This document shows positions 19,213-27,798 of a stretch of DNA of 64,000 nt, piece by piece. The DNA is from Methylocapsa acidiphila B2. Lineage in GTDB: Bacteria; Pseudomonadota; Alphaproteobacteria; Rhizobiales; Beijerinckiaceae. The notes below the pieces were generated by a model, which worked only from the letters and a program-made list of their open reading frames with translations, ran no database searches and was not told the DNA's origin. The stretch spans positions 3,512,004 through 3,576,003 of the forward strand of contig NZ_KE386496.1 of NCBI RefSeq assembly GCF_000427445.1, read 5' to 3'. A program made the position numbers and the translations under genes. Within the stretch, counting starts at the first letter, position 1. Each line of letters opens with the position of its first letter.

Positions 19213-21974
19213 TGGAGCGGGACGTCTGCGCCCTGTCGACGCAGATGGCCGCCGAGTCGGCCGTCGGCGAAATTCCGTTGCGCGGCGACGAAGCCGCCGA
19301 CATCCTCTTCCAACTGCTTCTTGACGTCGTCGAGCGCCAGAATCCGCAAATCGCGGCGGCGCTCGCCGGAGACGCCAAATTCTGCGACGTCACGCCGGAG
19401 CTTCTCTCGCGCGTCTTCCAAGCCCATGGCATCTGGTTCCAGCTGCTGGCGATCGCCGAGCAGCACGCCGGCATGCGCGACCGCCGTCGGGACGAGCGCG
19501 AGCGCGGCGAGGCTGCCTTGCCGGGCACGTTCGCCAATCTCATCGCGACGGTCGCCGGGCGCGGCGTCGCGGCGAGCGAGCTGCGCGACCAGCTCGCTTC
19601 CTTGCGCATCCGGCCCGTCATCACAGCGCATCCGACGGAAGCCAAGCGGGTCACCGTTCTGGAAAAGCACCGCCGCATTTACCGGCTTCTCGTCGAGCTC
19701 GAGCAACCGCGTTGGACCGCGCGTGAGCGCTCCGGCCTTCTCGACCTACTTCGCGACGAGATCGAGCTTCTCTGGACGACCGGCGAATTGCGGCTCGAGA
19801 AGCCTTCGGTCGATCAGGAGGTCGCCTGGGGTCTTCACTTCTTCCACGAGACCCTTTTCGACGGCGTTCCCGAGCTGCTCAAGAAGCTCGATCGCGCGCT
19901 GCATCAATTCTACGCGGGGGAGAACTTTCCGCTCGCGCAGTTTTTCCAGTTTGGCTCCTGGATCGGCGGCGATCGCGACGGCAATCCTTTCGTCACCAAT
20001 GACGTCACGCGCCGCGCGCTCGCCGAGAATGCTTTGGCGAGCTTGCGTCACTACGAGGAGCGGCTGTCGGTTCTGCTTCAGCGGATGTCCATCACCGAGC
20101 GCGCATTGCCGCCTCCGCAAGCCTTTCGCGAGGCGCTCGCCCGAGCCTTGGCGGCGAGCGGCGACGGCGACCAAATCGCCCAGCGCAATCCCGGCGAGCC
20201 CTATCGTCAATTTTTGTCCTGCATGCAGCGCAAGCTCAAGGCGACGCTCGTCCGCGTCGAGGGCGGGCGATCCGTCGGCGCGGCCGATTACGCCAGCGCC
20301 GACGAACTCATCGCCGATCTCGCGGTCATGGAGGAGGCGCTGAGCGAAAGCGGCAGCGTCGGCCTCGCCGCCGACCTCGTGCGTCCCTTGCGCGTGGCAG
20401 TCGAAGTCTTCCGGTTCCGCACGGTCAGGCTCGATCTCCGCGAGAACACGACACGCCTAACCCAGACGGTCCAGGCCCTCTGGCGCGCGAGAGCCGGCGC
20501 CGACGCGGGCGACCCGCCCGATCCCGAATCGCCCGAGTGGAAAGCCTGGATCGTCGCCGAGCTCGCCAAGCCGCGCCAAGGCGGGCGCTCAACGCTCACG
20601 TTGCCGCCCGACGCGCAGCAGACGCTCGACATGTTCAAGCTCGCCTGCGATGCGAGCGAGGAATTCGACCGCGAGGCATTCGGCAGCTTCATCCTCAGCA
20701 TGAGCCGTTCGGTCGTCGATATTCTCGCCGCCTATCTCCTCGCCAAGGAGGCGGGAATGTTCCGCGACGCCGCCGGCGTCGAGGCCTGCACCTTGCCGAT
20801 AACGCCGCTGTTCGAGACCATTCCCGATTTGCGCGCCGCGCCGGCGATCATGCGCGAATTGCTCTCCGTGCCCGTAGTGCGGCGCAGCGCCCGCGCGCAA
20901 GGCGGCATCCAGGAAGTGATGATCGGCTATTCCGACTCCAACAAGGACGGCGGCTTCCTGTCGTCCAACTGGGAGCTGTTCAAGGCGCAGAACCGCCTGG
21001 CGAAGGTCGGCCAGGAGGCCGGAATTCCGATCGCCTTCTTTCATGGCCGCGGCGGCTCGGTGAGCCGCGGCGGCCTGCCGACCGCCCATGCGATCGCGGC
21101 GCAGCCGGCGGGCTCGATCAAGGGCCGGTTCCGGGTGACCGAGCAAGGCGAGGTCGTCTCGTTCAAATACGCCAATCGCGGCACCGCCGCCTATCAGATG
21201 GAAGTGCTCTCGGCTGGCGTTTTCGAGCATGTGCTCCTGTCCGAGCGCGAGGAGGCGCTCGCGCCGCGCGCCGAGTTCGACGAGGCGATGGAGGCGCTTT
21301 CCGGCGCGTCGCATGCGGCCTATGCCGGGCTCATCGGCAATCCCGGCCTTCTCGCCTATTTCCAGTCGGCGAGCCCACTCGATGAAATTTCACTTTTGAA
21401 CATTGGATCGCGGCCGGCGCGGCGCTTCGGCGCGCGCACTTTGAGCGACCTGCGCGCGATTCCCTGGGTTTTCGCCTGGTCGCAGAACCGCCACGTCATC
21501 ACCGGCTGGTATGGCGTCGGCAGCGGCATCGCCAGTTTCCTCGACGTGCGCAAGGAGCGCGGCGAGGCCTTGCTGCAGCGTATGTTCCGCGAATCGCGCT
21601 TGTTCCGGCTGATCATCGCCGAGGTCGAGAAGACCATGTGCCTAGTCGACCTGTCGATCGCTCGGGAATACGCGAGCCTCGTGCCCGACGCCGCCGTGCG
21701 GGATGAGATCTTTGGGCTGATCGAGGCCGAATTCGCGCTGACGGCGGATATGGTCCGCCGCGTCGCGCAGGAGGACGAAATCGGTGAGCGCTTCCCGCAT
21801 TACCGCAGCCGGCTAGAGCATCGCCTGCCGACCATCAACAAGATCAATCGCGAACAGGTCGAGCTGTTGCGCGGGTTCCGCGCCTCGACCAACGAGCTCG
21901 CGAAAGAAGCCTACAAGTCCAACCTGCTGCTTTCGATCAACTGCATCGCGAGCGGCCTCGGCGCCACCGGCTGA
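19209..21974 (+). CDS. ppc: Phosphoenolpyruvate carboxylase
   Basis: A 921-residue enzyme from ATG 19209. Catalytic signatures are intact: VITAHPTEAKR near 137-147, GGDRDGNPF near 254, GYSDSNKDGG near 574 and FHGRGGSVSRGG near 611. The C-terminus ends in a short Gly/Ala-rich tail. It carboxylates PEP to oxaloacetate, the CO2-fixing step of the serine cycle, and lies between malate thiokinase and malyl-CoA lyase as in Methylobacterium. The open frame extends 56 codons upstream with unrelated sequence. The 211-base gap after mtkB carries part of a dispersed repeat-like motif and a short leader frame. Confidence 0.95.
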   Translation: MMERDVCALSTQMAAESAVGEIPLRGDEAADILFQLLLDVVERQNPQIAAALAGDAKFCDVTPELLSRVFQAHGIWFQLLAIAEQHAGMRDRRRDERERGEAALPGTFANLIATVAGRGVAASELRDQLASLRIRPVITAHPTEAKRVTVLEKHRRIYRLLVELEQPRWTARERSGLLDLLRDEIELLWTTGELRLEKPSVDQEVAWGLHFFHETLFDGVPELLKKLDRALHQFYAGENFPLAQFFQFGSWIGGDRDGNPFVTNDVTRRALAENALASLRHYEERLSVLLQRMSITERALPPPQAFREALARALAASGDGDQIAQRNPGEPYRQFLSCMQRKLKATLVRVEGGRSVGAADYASADELIADLAVMEEALSESGSVGLAADLVRPLRVAVEVFRFRTVRLDLRENTTRLTQTVQALWRARAGADAGDPPDPESPEWKAWIVAELAKPRQGGRSTLTLPPDAQQTLDMFKLACDASEEFDREAFGSFILSMSRSVVDILAAYLLAKEAGMFRDAAGVEACTLPITPLFETIPDLRAAPAIMRELLSVPVVRRSARAQGGIQEVMIGYSDSNKDGGFLSSNWELFKAQNRLAKVGQEAGIPIAFFHGRGGSVSRGGLPTAHAIAAQPAGSIKGRFRVTEQGEVVSFKYANRGTAAYQMEVLSAGVFEHVLLSEREEALAPRAEFDEAMEALSGASHAAYAGLIGNPGLLAYFQSASPLDEISLLNIGSRPARRFGARTLSDLRAIPWVFAWSQNRHVITGWYGVGSGIASFLDVRKERGEALLQRMFRESRLFRLIIAEVEKTMCLVDLSIAREYASLVPDAAVRDEIFGLIEAEFALTADMVRRVAQEDEIGERFPHYRSRLEHRLPTINKINREQVELLRGFRASTNELAKEAYKSNLLLSINCIASGLGATG

Positions 21975-22037
21975 ACCGGCGCGGCGCGCCAGACCAGGCG
22001 CCACGCCACAACGAAGCATCAAAGAGGAACGACGGCC

Positions 22038-23015
22038 ATGAGCTTCACGATCATCGAACAGGCGACGCCCCGCCTGCATCGCTCCGAACTCGCGGTTCCG
22101 GGCTCCAATCCCGGACTGTTCGAGAAAGCCGCGAAATCGGCTGCGGACATTATCTTCCTCGACGTCGAGGACGCCGTCGCCCCCGACGACAAGGAGCAGG
22201 CCCGCAAGAACATTATCGCGGCGCTCAATGAGATCGACTGGGGCGCGAAGACCATGATGATCCGCATCAATGGCCTCGACACCCATTACATGTACCGCGA
22301 CGTGGTCGACATCGTGGAGGCCAGCCCGCGCCTCGACATGATTCTGATCCCCAAGGTCGGCGTTCCGGCCGACGTCTATGCGATCGACATGCTGGTCACC
22401 CAGATCGAGGCCGCCAAGAAACGCGAGAAGCGCATTGGTTTCGAGGTCCTGATCGAGACCGCGCTCGGCATGGCCAATGTCGAGGCGATCGCGCAATCGA
22501 GCCGGCGGCTCGAGGCCATGTCCTTCGGCGTCGCCGATTACGCCGCCTCGACGCGCGCGCGCACGACGGTGATCGGCGGCGTCAACGCCGATTATGGCGT
22601 GCTGACGGACAAGGACGCCAACGGAAATCGCCAATATTTCTGGAGCGATCCCTGGCACGCCGCCCAAACCCGAATGATGGTCGCCTGCCGCGCCTATGGT
22701 CTAAGGCCGATCGACGGCCCGTTTGGCGATTTCAACGATCCCGACGCCTTCATCGCGGCGGCGAACCGCGCCGCCGTGCTCGGCTATGAAGGCAAATGGG
22801 CGATCCATCCGTCGCAGATCGAGCTCGCCAACCAGGTGTTCACGCCGTCCGAGGCCGAAGTGACCAAGGCGCGCCGCATCCTCGCGGCCATGGACGACGC
22901 GGCCAAGGCCGGCAAGGGCGCGGTCTCGCTCGACGGGCGCCTCATCGACATCGCGAGCATCCGCATGGCCGAGGCTCTGCTGAAAAAGGCGGACGCGCTC
23001 GGCGTCGCCGCCTGA
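22038..23015 (+). CDS. mclA: L-malyl-CoA/beta-methylmalyl-CoA lyase
   Basis: A 325-residue HpcH/HpaI-aldolase/CitE-fold lyase. Visible are RSELAVPGSNP (CoA-binding region), the metal-binding LDVEDAVAPDDK segment, FEVLIETALGMANVE with the catalytic Glu, and WAIHPSQIELAN near the C-terminus. It splits malyl-CoA into glyoxylate and acetyl-CoA, closing the serine cycle. It starts 63 bases after ppc with a GAGG site and is followed by a strong hairpin, marking the end of the plus-strand operon. Confidence 0.94.
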   Translation: MSFTIIEQATPRLHRSELAVPGSNPGLFEKAAKSAADIIFLDVEDAVAPDDKEQARKNIIAALNEIDWGAKTMMIRINGLDTHYMYRDVVDIVEASPRLDMILIPKVGVPADVYAIDMLVTQIEAAKKREKRIGFEVLIETALGMANVEAIAQSSRRLEAMSFGVADYAASTRARTTVIGGVNADYGVLTDKDANGNRQYFWSDPWHAAQTRMMVACRAYGLRPIDGPFGDFNDPDAFIAAANRAAVLGYEGKWAIHPSQIELANQVFTPSEAEVTKARRILAAMDDAAKAGKGAVSLDGRLIDIASIRMAEALLKKADALGVAA

Positions 23016-23061
23016 GGCGTCGCATCTGGGAAGCGGCGTCGTAGCCGCGGAATGCTGCTCG

Positions 23062-23098
23062 ATTTGGCCTCCGTCGCCTTGCGCGACGGGGGCCAAAT
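23062..23098 (+). terminator. Terminator hairpin after mclA
   Basis: ATTTGGCCTCCGTCGC (23062-23077) pairs with GCGACGGGGGCCAAAT (23083-23098) over 16 positions, one of them G-U, around a 5-base loop. It sits about 50 bases past the mclA stop and before the csbD-like gene, so it probably ends the serine-cycle transcript. Confidence 0.7.
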
Positions 23099-23197
23099 CC
23101 ATTTTCAGTGCGCCTGATTTAGATCAAAGGGAATCCGCTGCGTCGCGGCATAGGTTCTTCCAGCGCGGACGAGAAAAGCCGCCGACAGGAGAGATCT

Positions 23198-23416
23198 ATG
23201 GACTGGGATCACCTTGAGGAAAATTGGAAACATTTCGCGGCCTCGGTCAAAGAGAAATGGACCAAGCTCAGCGACGAAGAGATCGCCGACTTGAAAGGCA
23301 AGCGCGAGCATCTCGAAGCTAAAATTCACGAGGCCTATGGCCACGCCAAGGACGAGATCAAGAAGGACGTCGACGCTTGGTTGACCGCCCTCAAGAAAAA
23401 AAACGATTCTCTGTGA
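23198..23416 (+). CDS. CsbD-family stress protein
   Basis: A 72-residue, highly charged, all-helical protein. The pattern MDWDHLEENWKHF..SVKEKWTKLSDEE..DLKGKREHLEAKI matches the CsbD family, whose members are induced by general stress in many bacteria but lack a defined activity. AGGAGA lies 6 bases upstream. A weak GGAAT-N18-GGTT match at 23132-23159 resembles the EcfG general-stress promoter, but it is not a full consensus. Confidence 0.85.
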   Translation: MDWDHLEENWKHFAASVKEKWTKLSDEEIADLKGKREHLEAKIHEAYGHAKDEIKKDVDAWLTALKKKNDSL

Positions 23417-23549
23417 GGAGCCCTGAACGCCGGTGCGTCGATGGCGCCGGCGTTGTTTTCGCCGAAGGTGCGCCTTCGGACAAAAGCGCCGGCGGTTCTA
23501 TCGACGGTAGTCGCCTAGACCGAGCGGCGATAATCCTGGCGGCGCTCGA

Positions 23550-23900
23550 TCAAGCGGCGTCGCGATCTTTGGCCTCGACCTGCGCAGCGCTGTAAAAAGG
23601 CGAGTCCATGCCGCGGCTCGCCGCTTCGACGGCATTTCCGTCATAGAGCCGCACCGTTAGGCTGCCGCCGAGCTGCTCGGCCGCCTTGGCGAGATAGCCG
23701 ACGGCATAGGCTTTGGCGTTCTCGACCGAATCGAATTCATAGAATCCGCCGATCGTATTGGTGTTGAGGCCGCTGAGCCAGGTCTTGCTCTTCAAGCCCT
23801 TCTCTTGCTTCATCGAGACATTGATCGATGGCCAGTCGATTTCGGCGAAGGGAAGCGAAACCTGAATTTCGGCATAGAGATAGACCTTGCTGAGGCTCAT
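23550..23900 (-). CDS. YdhR-like putative monooxygenase
   Basis: A 116-residue protein with an alpha/beta ferredoxin-like layout. MSLSKVYLYAEIQVSLP opens it, KSKTWLSGLNTNTIGGFYEF is the central strand pair, and SVENAKAYAVGYL is the helix seen in YdhR (dimeric alpha-beta barrel) proteins. Start 23900 is where family similarity begins; the frame continues 64 codons upstream without it. Substrate unknown. It converges on the csbD-like gene. Confidence 0.7.
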   Translation of the reverse strand: MSLSKVYLYAEIQVSLPFAEIDWPSINVSMKQEKGLKSKTWLSGLNTNTIGGFYEFDSVENAKAYAVGYLAKAAEQLGGSLTVRLYDGNAVEAASRGMDSPFYSAAQVEAKDRDAA

Positions 23901-24324
23901 TGGCTTTTGCTCCGGGGTTGAAGCGCGCCTTCTCATCAGGATGGCGCGCATTGTATCGGCTCGATAGCCCAATTTCATCAACGGCCTGACGCCGAGCCGC
24001 AATAGATCGGCTGTGGCCCTCCGAAATCGGCTTGTCGCGCGCGATTTTGCGCGTTCCGCCACACACAATATATATCTTCTATGGAATAACAAGGTCTACT
24101 GCGGCCCGGTCGCGAACCATGCGCAAAATGCAGTTGGGCGGTCGCGAGAATATTATTGACATTATCTATAGATTTAGAAATTAATGGTTCGCCTTCGCCT
24201 TCGCCTTCGCCTTCGCCTTCGCCTTCGCCTTCGCCTTCGCCTTCGCCTTCGCCTTCGCCTTCGCCTTCGCCTTCGCCTTCGCCTTCGCCGCGTTCTCGTC
24301 GGCGCCCGCAGCCCGGAGAAAAGC
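23901..24324. other. Intergenic region carrying a hexanucleotide repeat
   Basis: Between the divergent YdhR-like and MetX-like genes. The first half is AT-richer than its surroundings (around 24060-24185) and probably holds promoters. The second half is a 17-copy TTCGCC array that starts 101 bases, and ends 36 bases, before the preferred TTG start of the downstream gene. Confidence 0.6.
24188..24289. repeat. 17 perfect tandem copies of TTCGCC
   Basis: Exactly 102 bases of uninterrupted hexamer. Because the unit length is a multiple of three, copy-number change keeps the frame: read forward it would give (Arg-Leu)n, (Ser-Pro)n or (Phe-Ala)n, and in reverse (Ala-Lys)n, (Gly-Glu)n or (Arg-Arg)n-like runs. 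One forward frame, from ATG 24184, runs directly into the downstream hydrolase. Such arrays are prone to slippage, so strains may differ in length. Confidence 0.95.
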
Positions 24325-25371
24325 TTGAGCCGCTGCTCTCATTCCCAAGACGTTCATGGACCTTACGAAACCTATGATCTCGGCGATTTCGAGCTGGAGG
24401 CCGGCGGCGCGATCCGAGGCTTGAAGCTCGCCTATGTGACTTTTGGCAAACTGTCGCCCGGCAAGGACAATGCGATCCTCTTTCCGACTTGGTATTCGGG
24501 AACGACGAAAAACCTGGAGCAGGCCTATGTCGGCCCTGGGCGCGCGCTCGATCCGAGCAAATATTTCATCATTCTGGTCAATCAGATCGGCAATGGGCTT
24601 TCGAGCTCGCCGAGCACTGCGCCGCCGCCCTTTAATGCCGCGCGCTTCCCGCGCGCCCGCATCGGCGACGACGTGCGCGCCCAGCACAGGCTGATCGTCG
24701 AAAGATTCGGCGTGGAAAGATTGGCGCTGGTCCTCGGCGCCTCGATGGGCGCGCAGCAGACCTATGAATGGGCGGTCCGCTTTCCCGATGCGGTCGCGCG
24801 CGCCGCGCCAATCGCCGGCACGACGAGAACATCGCCGCATAACAGGCTGCTTTTGGATAATTTCATCGCGGCGATCGCCAGCGATCCGGCTTGGGACGGC
24901 GGCTGGTACGCCGACGCCTCAGCCGTTCATCGCGGACTGCGCCGCCACGCCCGCCTCTTCGCGCTCAATGGCTTCACCCCAGACCTCTATGCGCAGGCGC
25001 TTTGGCGTAAGCTTGGCTTTGTTTCCGATGAAGATTTTCTCACCGGCTTCGTCGAGGGACATTTCCTGCCGCAAGATCCAAACGATCTGATTTTCCTCGC
25101 AAGGAAATGGCGCGACAATGACGTGAGCCGCGCCGGCGGCGGCGACAAGGCAAGCGCGCTCGCCCGCATCAAGGCGAGAACCTTCGTCATCGCCATCGAG
25201 GAGGACGGCTTCTTTCCGCTCGCGGACATCGAGGCCGAGCAGAAGCTCATTGCGAACAGCGAGCTGAAGACCCTGTCTTCCAAATGGGGCCATCTCGCCT
25301 TGCTCGGCGTCGACCCCGGCTATGACGCGCGCATAGACGCCTTCCTGAAGGAGTTGTTGAGCCTATCCTGA
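24325..25371 (+). CDS. MetX-like alpha/beta hydrolase
   Basis: A hydrolase of the homoserine O-acetyltransferase superfamily: LAYVTFGKLSPGKDNAIL at the start, the nucleophile elbow GASMGAQQ near residue 140, and Asp/His toward the C-terminus (EEDGFFPLADIE, SKWGHLALLG). Classic MetX residues are only partly kept, so it may be another acyltransferase or esterase. TTG at 24325 with GGAG 6 bases upstream gives 348 residues. An ATG at 24184 would add 47 residues, mostly an (Arg-Leu)n repeat. It is followed by a methyltransferase gene. Confidence 0.7.
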   Translation: MSRCSHSQDVHGPYETYDLGDFELEAGGAIRGLKLAYVTFGKLSPGKDNAILFPTWYSGTTKNLEQAYVGPGRALDPSKYFIILVNQIGNGLSSSPSTAPPPFNAARFPRARIGDDVRAQHRLIVERFGVERLALVLGASMGAQQTYEWAVRFPDAVARAAPIAGTTRTSPHNRLLLDNFIAAIASDPAWDGGWYADASAVHRGLRRHARLFALNGFTPDLYAQALWRKLGFVSDEDFLTGFVEGHFLPQDPNDLIFLARKWRDNDVSRAGGGDKASALARIKARTFVIAIEEDGFFPLADIEAEQKLIANSELKTLSSKWGHLALLGVDPGYDARIDAFLKELLSLS

Positions 25372-25459
25372 TGATGGGCGGAGCGAGAGCGAGGCGGCGG
25401 GTCGAGCGAAACTCGCAATGACGCGCCGCGTCGCATTTGAAGACGCAAAGGAGAAAACC

Positions 25460-26122
25460 ATGCCTGTCGCGATACCGGCCGATCGGCCCGCCATAGATCC
25501 CTATCCGCTGAGCCCCTATGTGGCCTGGGCGGGCAATCGCAATCGCAACACCATCCTGAAAGCTTTCCAAGAGCTTTTCCCTAAGACCGGCGACGCCCTC
25601 GAACTCGCCAGCGGCAGCGGCATGCATATTAACTACTTCGCGCCGCATTTTCCGCAGCTGCGGTTTCAGCCTTCCGACTACAATTCGGAAGTATTCGACT
25701 CGATCAAGGCCAAGCGAGCGGAAGCCGGCAACGCCAATGTGGCGGATCCGATCGCCATCGATCTCACGAGCGCAGAGACCTGGCCTGATCCAAAGGATAA
25801 GCTTTACGACGCGATTTTCGTCATAAACCTTTTCCAAGTGGCTCCAGTCGCGATCATCGACGGAATCGCGCAGGTCGCCGCCAGGGTTTTGAAGAACGAC
25901 GGCCTTCTGGCGATCTACGGCCCGTTCAAGGTCGCGGGCGCATATACGACGGAGTCGAATGAGGCCTTCGACAATGAAATCCTTGCGGCGAATGTGCCGG
26001 AATGGGGGCTGAAGGACGTCTCCGACCTCGAAAGGGCCGCCAATAAACATGGCGTCGTCCTCAAAAAGAGGGTCGACGGCCTGCCGTGCAATAATTTCAT
26101 TCTTGTCTTCGGCAAGGCCTGA
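25460..26122 (+). CDS. DUF938 SAM-dependent methyltransferase
   Basis: A 220-residue class I methyltransferase-like protein. A SAM-binding loop is seen in ALELASGSGMHINYF, with the acidic strand end at SDYNSEVFDS and a motif IV-like region at YDAIFVINLFQVAP. It matches the DUF938 (METTL26-like) family of unknown substrate. The start at 25460 has AAGGAG; a start 14 codons earlier lacks it. It is probably cotranscribed with the hydrolase upstream. Confidence 0.8.
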   Translation: MPVAIPADRPAIDPYPLSPYVAWAGNRNRNTILKAFQELFPKTGDALELASGSGMHINYFAPHFPQLRFQPSDYNSEVFDSIKAKRAEAGNANVADPIAIDLTSAETWPDPKDKLYDAIFVINLFQVAPVAIIDGIAQVAARVLKNDGLLAIYGPFKVAGAYTTESNEAFDNEILAANVPEWGLKDVSDLERAANKHGVVLKKRVDGLPCNNFILVFGKA

Positions 26123-26207
26123 GAGAGGACCGCGGCTTCGGCGGCCTGACTCTTGAATCTCGACGCGCCAGAGCGGCAGACGCCACAGACCAAAATCGGG
26201 GGATCAT

Positions 26208-26936
26208 TTGGCCTCGGGCACGGCGGTTGTGATTGGCGTTGGAGCGGAGGCGGGCGTCGGCGCGGCGCTGGCGCGACGCTTCGCGCGAGAGGGCCTGCGG
26301 GTCGTCCTCGCTGGGCGAACCGCGAGCCGTCTGGAAGCCATCGCCAAATCGATCGAGAAAGCCGGCGGAGGCGCCCTTCCCATCGCGGCGGACGCCTCGC
26401 GCGAGGACGATGTCATCGCCCTGTTCGAAAAGGCCGACGCCGACGGCGACCTGAAGCTCGTCGCCTATAATGTCGGCAACAATGCGCGGACCCCTCTGCT
26501 CGAGACCGAAGCCGGTGTTTTCGAGGCCATGTGGCGGCAAAATGCGCTCGGCGGTTTTCTGGTCGGGCGGGAGGCCGCCCGCAAAATGCTTCCCAAGGGC
26601 AAAGGCGCAATCTTTTTCACCGGCGCGACCGCCTCGCTGAAGGCGCGGCCTCCTTTTGTCGCCTTCGCCTCGGCTAAGGCGGCGCTTCGCGCGGTGGCGC
26701 AAAGCCTTGCGCGGGAGCTCGGCCCGCAGGGCGTGCATGTGGCGCATGTCGTGATCGACGGCGTCATCAATGGCGATTACGCCCGCGACAATTTCCCTGA
26801 TTTCGTCCAGGCCAAGGGCGCAGACGGCCTCCTCGATGCGGACGCCATAGCGGAAAGTTTCTGGGCGCTTTATCGGCAGCCGAAAAGCGCCTGGACGCAT
26901 GAACTCGATCTTCGGCCCTTCAAAGAGCCATTTTGA
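26208..26936 (+). CDS. Short-chain dehydrogenase/reductase, Tyr-less variant
   Basis: A 242-residue Rossmann protein with a TTG start after GGGGGA. The nucleotide-binding segment VVIGVGAEAGVGAALA and the NVGNNA motif (89-93 region) are present. At the active site Ser143 is kept, but the usual YxxxK reads FxxxK (Phe153, Lys157), so the catalytic Tyr is missing. A group of rhizobial SDRs shares this change (from memory), along with ARELGPQGVHVAHVVIDG. Activity may be altered or absent. Substrate unknown. Confidence 0.75.
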   Translation: MASGTAVVIGVGAEAGVGAALARRFAREGLRVVLAGRTASRLEAIAKSIEKAGGGALPIAADASREDDVIALFEKADADGDLKLVAYNVGNNARTPLLETEAGVFEAMWRQNALGGFLVGREAARKMLPKGKGAIFFTGATASLKARPPFVAFASAKAALRAVAQSLARELGPQGVHVAHVVIDGVINGDYARDNFPDFVQAKGADGLLDADAIAESFWALYRQPKSAWTHELDLRPFKEPF

Positions 26937-26969
26937 CTTCTCGTGTTCCGCTCCGGCGCGTCCGCCGGT

Positions 26970-27644
26970 TCAATAGGCCGCGATCATCTCGTCGGAGACC
27001 GCGCGCACACCGCTGACGTCCTCGGCCAGCGCGACGAGCGCCTTGCGCTCCTCCGGCGTGCCGACGAGCCCCCAAATATGCACGACGCCGTTCGAGACGA
27101 CGATATTGCGCTCGCCGAAATCCGTCCAGGATTGCTTGCCGAGCTCGGCGAGAACCGACGCCCTGATCCCGCGATCCGCAAGCCGGTCGTCGGCGGGCGG
27201 CGGCGGCGCCGAGGCCAGCGCCTGTATGAGATTGGACCGGCTGACGATTCCAACCAGCTTGCCGTCCTTCACGATCGGAACGCGCTTGATCCGATTTTTC
27301 TCCAGAATATTCGCCAATTCGGCGAGCGTGGCGTCCTCGCCGGCTGAAACGACCCGGTCGGACATGAGCTCGGATACTTTGCGGCCATGCGATTTGGAAT
27401 AGTCGAAGGCCAGCACGCTCGCGGGGGTGATGGCTTCGAGCCACCACGGCCGCGTTTTCTCCGTGCCGATCTCCTCGCGACGCAGCAAATCGCCTTCGCT
27501 CAGAATTCCGATCACCCGGCGCTCGCCGTCGACAACCGAAAGAGCGCTGATGTCATGATCGACGAGGAGCCGGACGGCTTTCGCCAAATCATCGTCAGGG
27601 CCGACCGTGACGACGTCATGGACCATCACATCGCTGGCATTCAT
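26970..27644 (-). CDS. CBS-pair plus BON domain protein
   Basis: A 224-residue protein starting at ATG 27644. Two CBS repeats (about residues 5-60 and 90-145; DLAKAVRLLVDHDISALSVVD and ATLAELANILEKNRIKRVPIV) are followed by a C-terminal BON domain (about 160-224, NGVVHIWGLVGTPEERKALVALA). CBS pairs bind adenosyl ligands and BON domains contact phospholipid. Such fusions are common in Rhizobiales and are thought to be regulatory or stress-related; no target is known. Confidence 0.85.
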   Translation of the reverse strand: MNASDVMVHDVVTVGPDDDLAKAVRLLVDHDISALSVVDGERRVIGILSEGDLLRREEIGTEKTRPWWLEAITPASVLAFDYSKSHGRKVSELMSDRVVSAGEDATLAELANILEKNRIKRVPIVKDGKLVGIVSRSNLIQALASAPPPPADDRLADRGIRASVLAELGKQSWTDFGERNIVVSNGVVHIWGLVGTPEERKALVALAEDVSGVRAVSDEMIAAY

Positions 27645-27798
27645 ATCGTGTCCTCGCTTGTCGCCGCCTTGGTCTTCGCGCATCGAGCCGCGGGGCTTGG
27701 CTCGCGCGTGAACCGCCTGACACTATAATGCGCGGCATGTGACGAGCTTGATACAGCGCAAGCGCGGGGGCGCGCCGGGCTGGCGACAATCGTCGGGA

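Noticed and set aside
24181-24840. Minus-strand frame with an (Ala-Lys)n tail over the hexamer repeat
   Set aside because: It only reflects the repeat and the antisense of the hydrolase gene. A histone-like protein was considered, but there is no independent start or domain.
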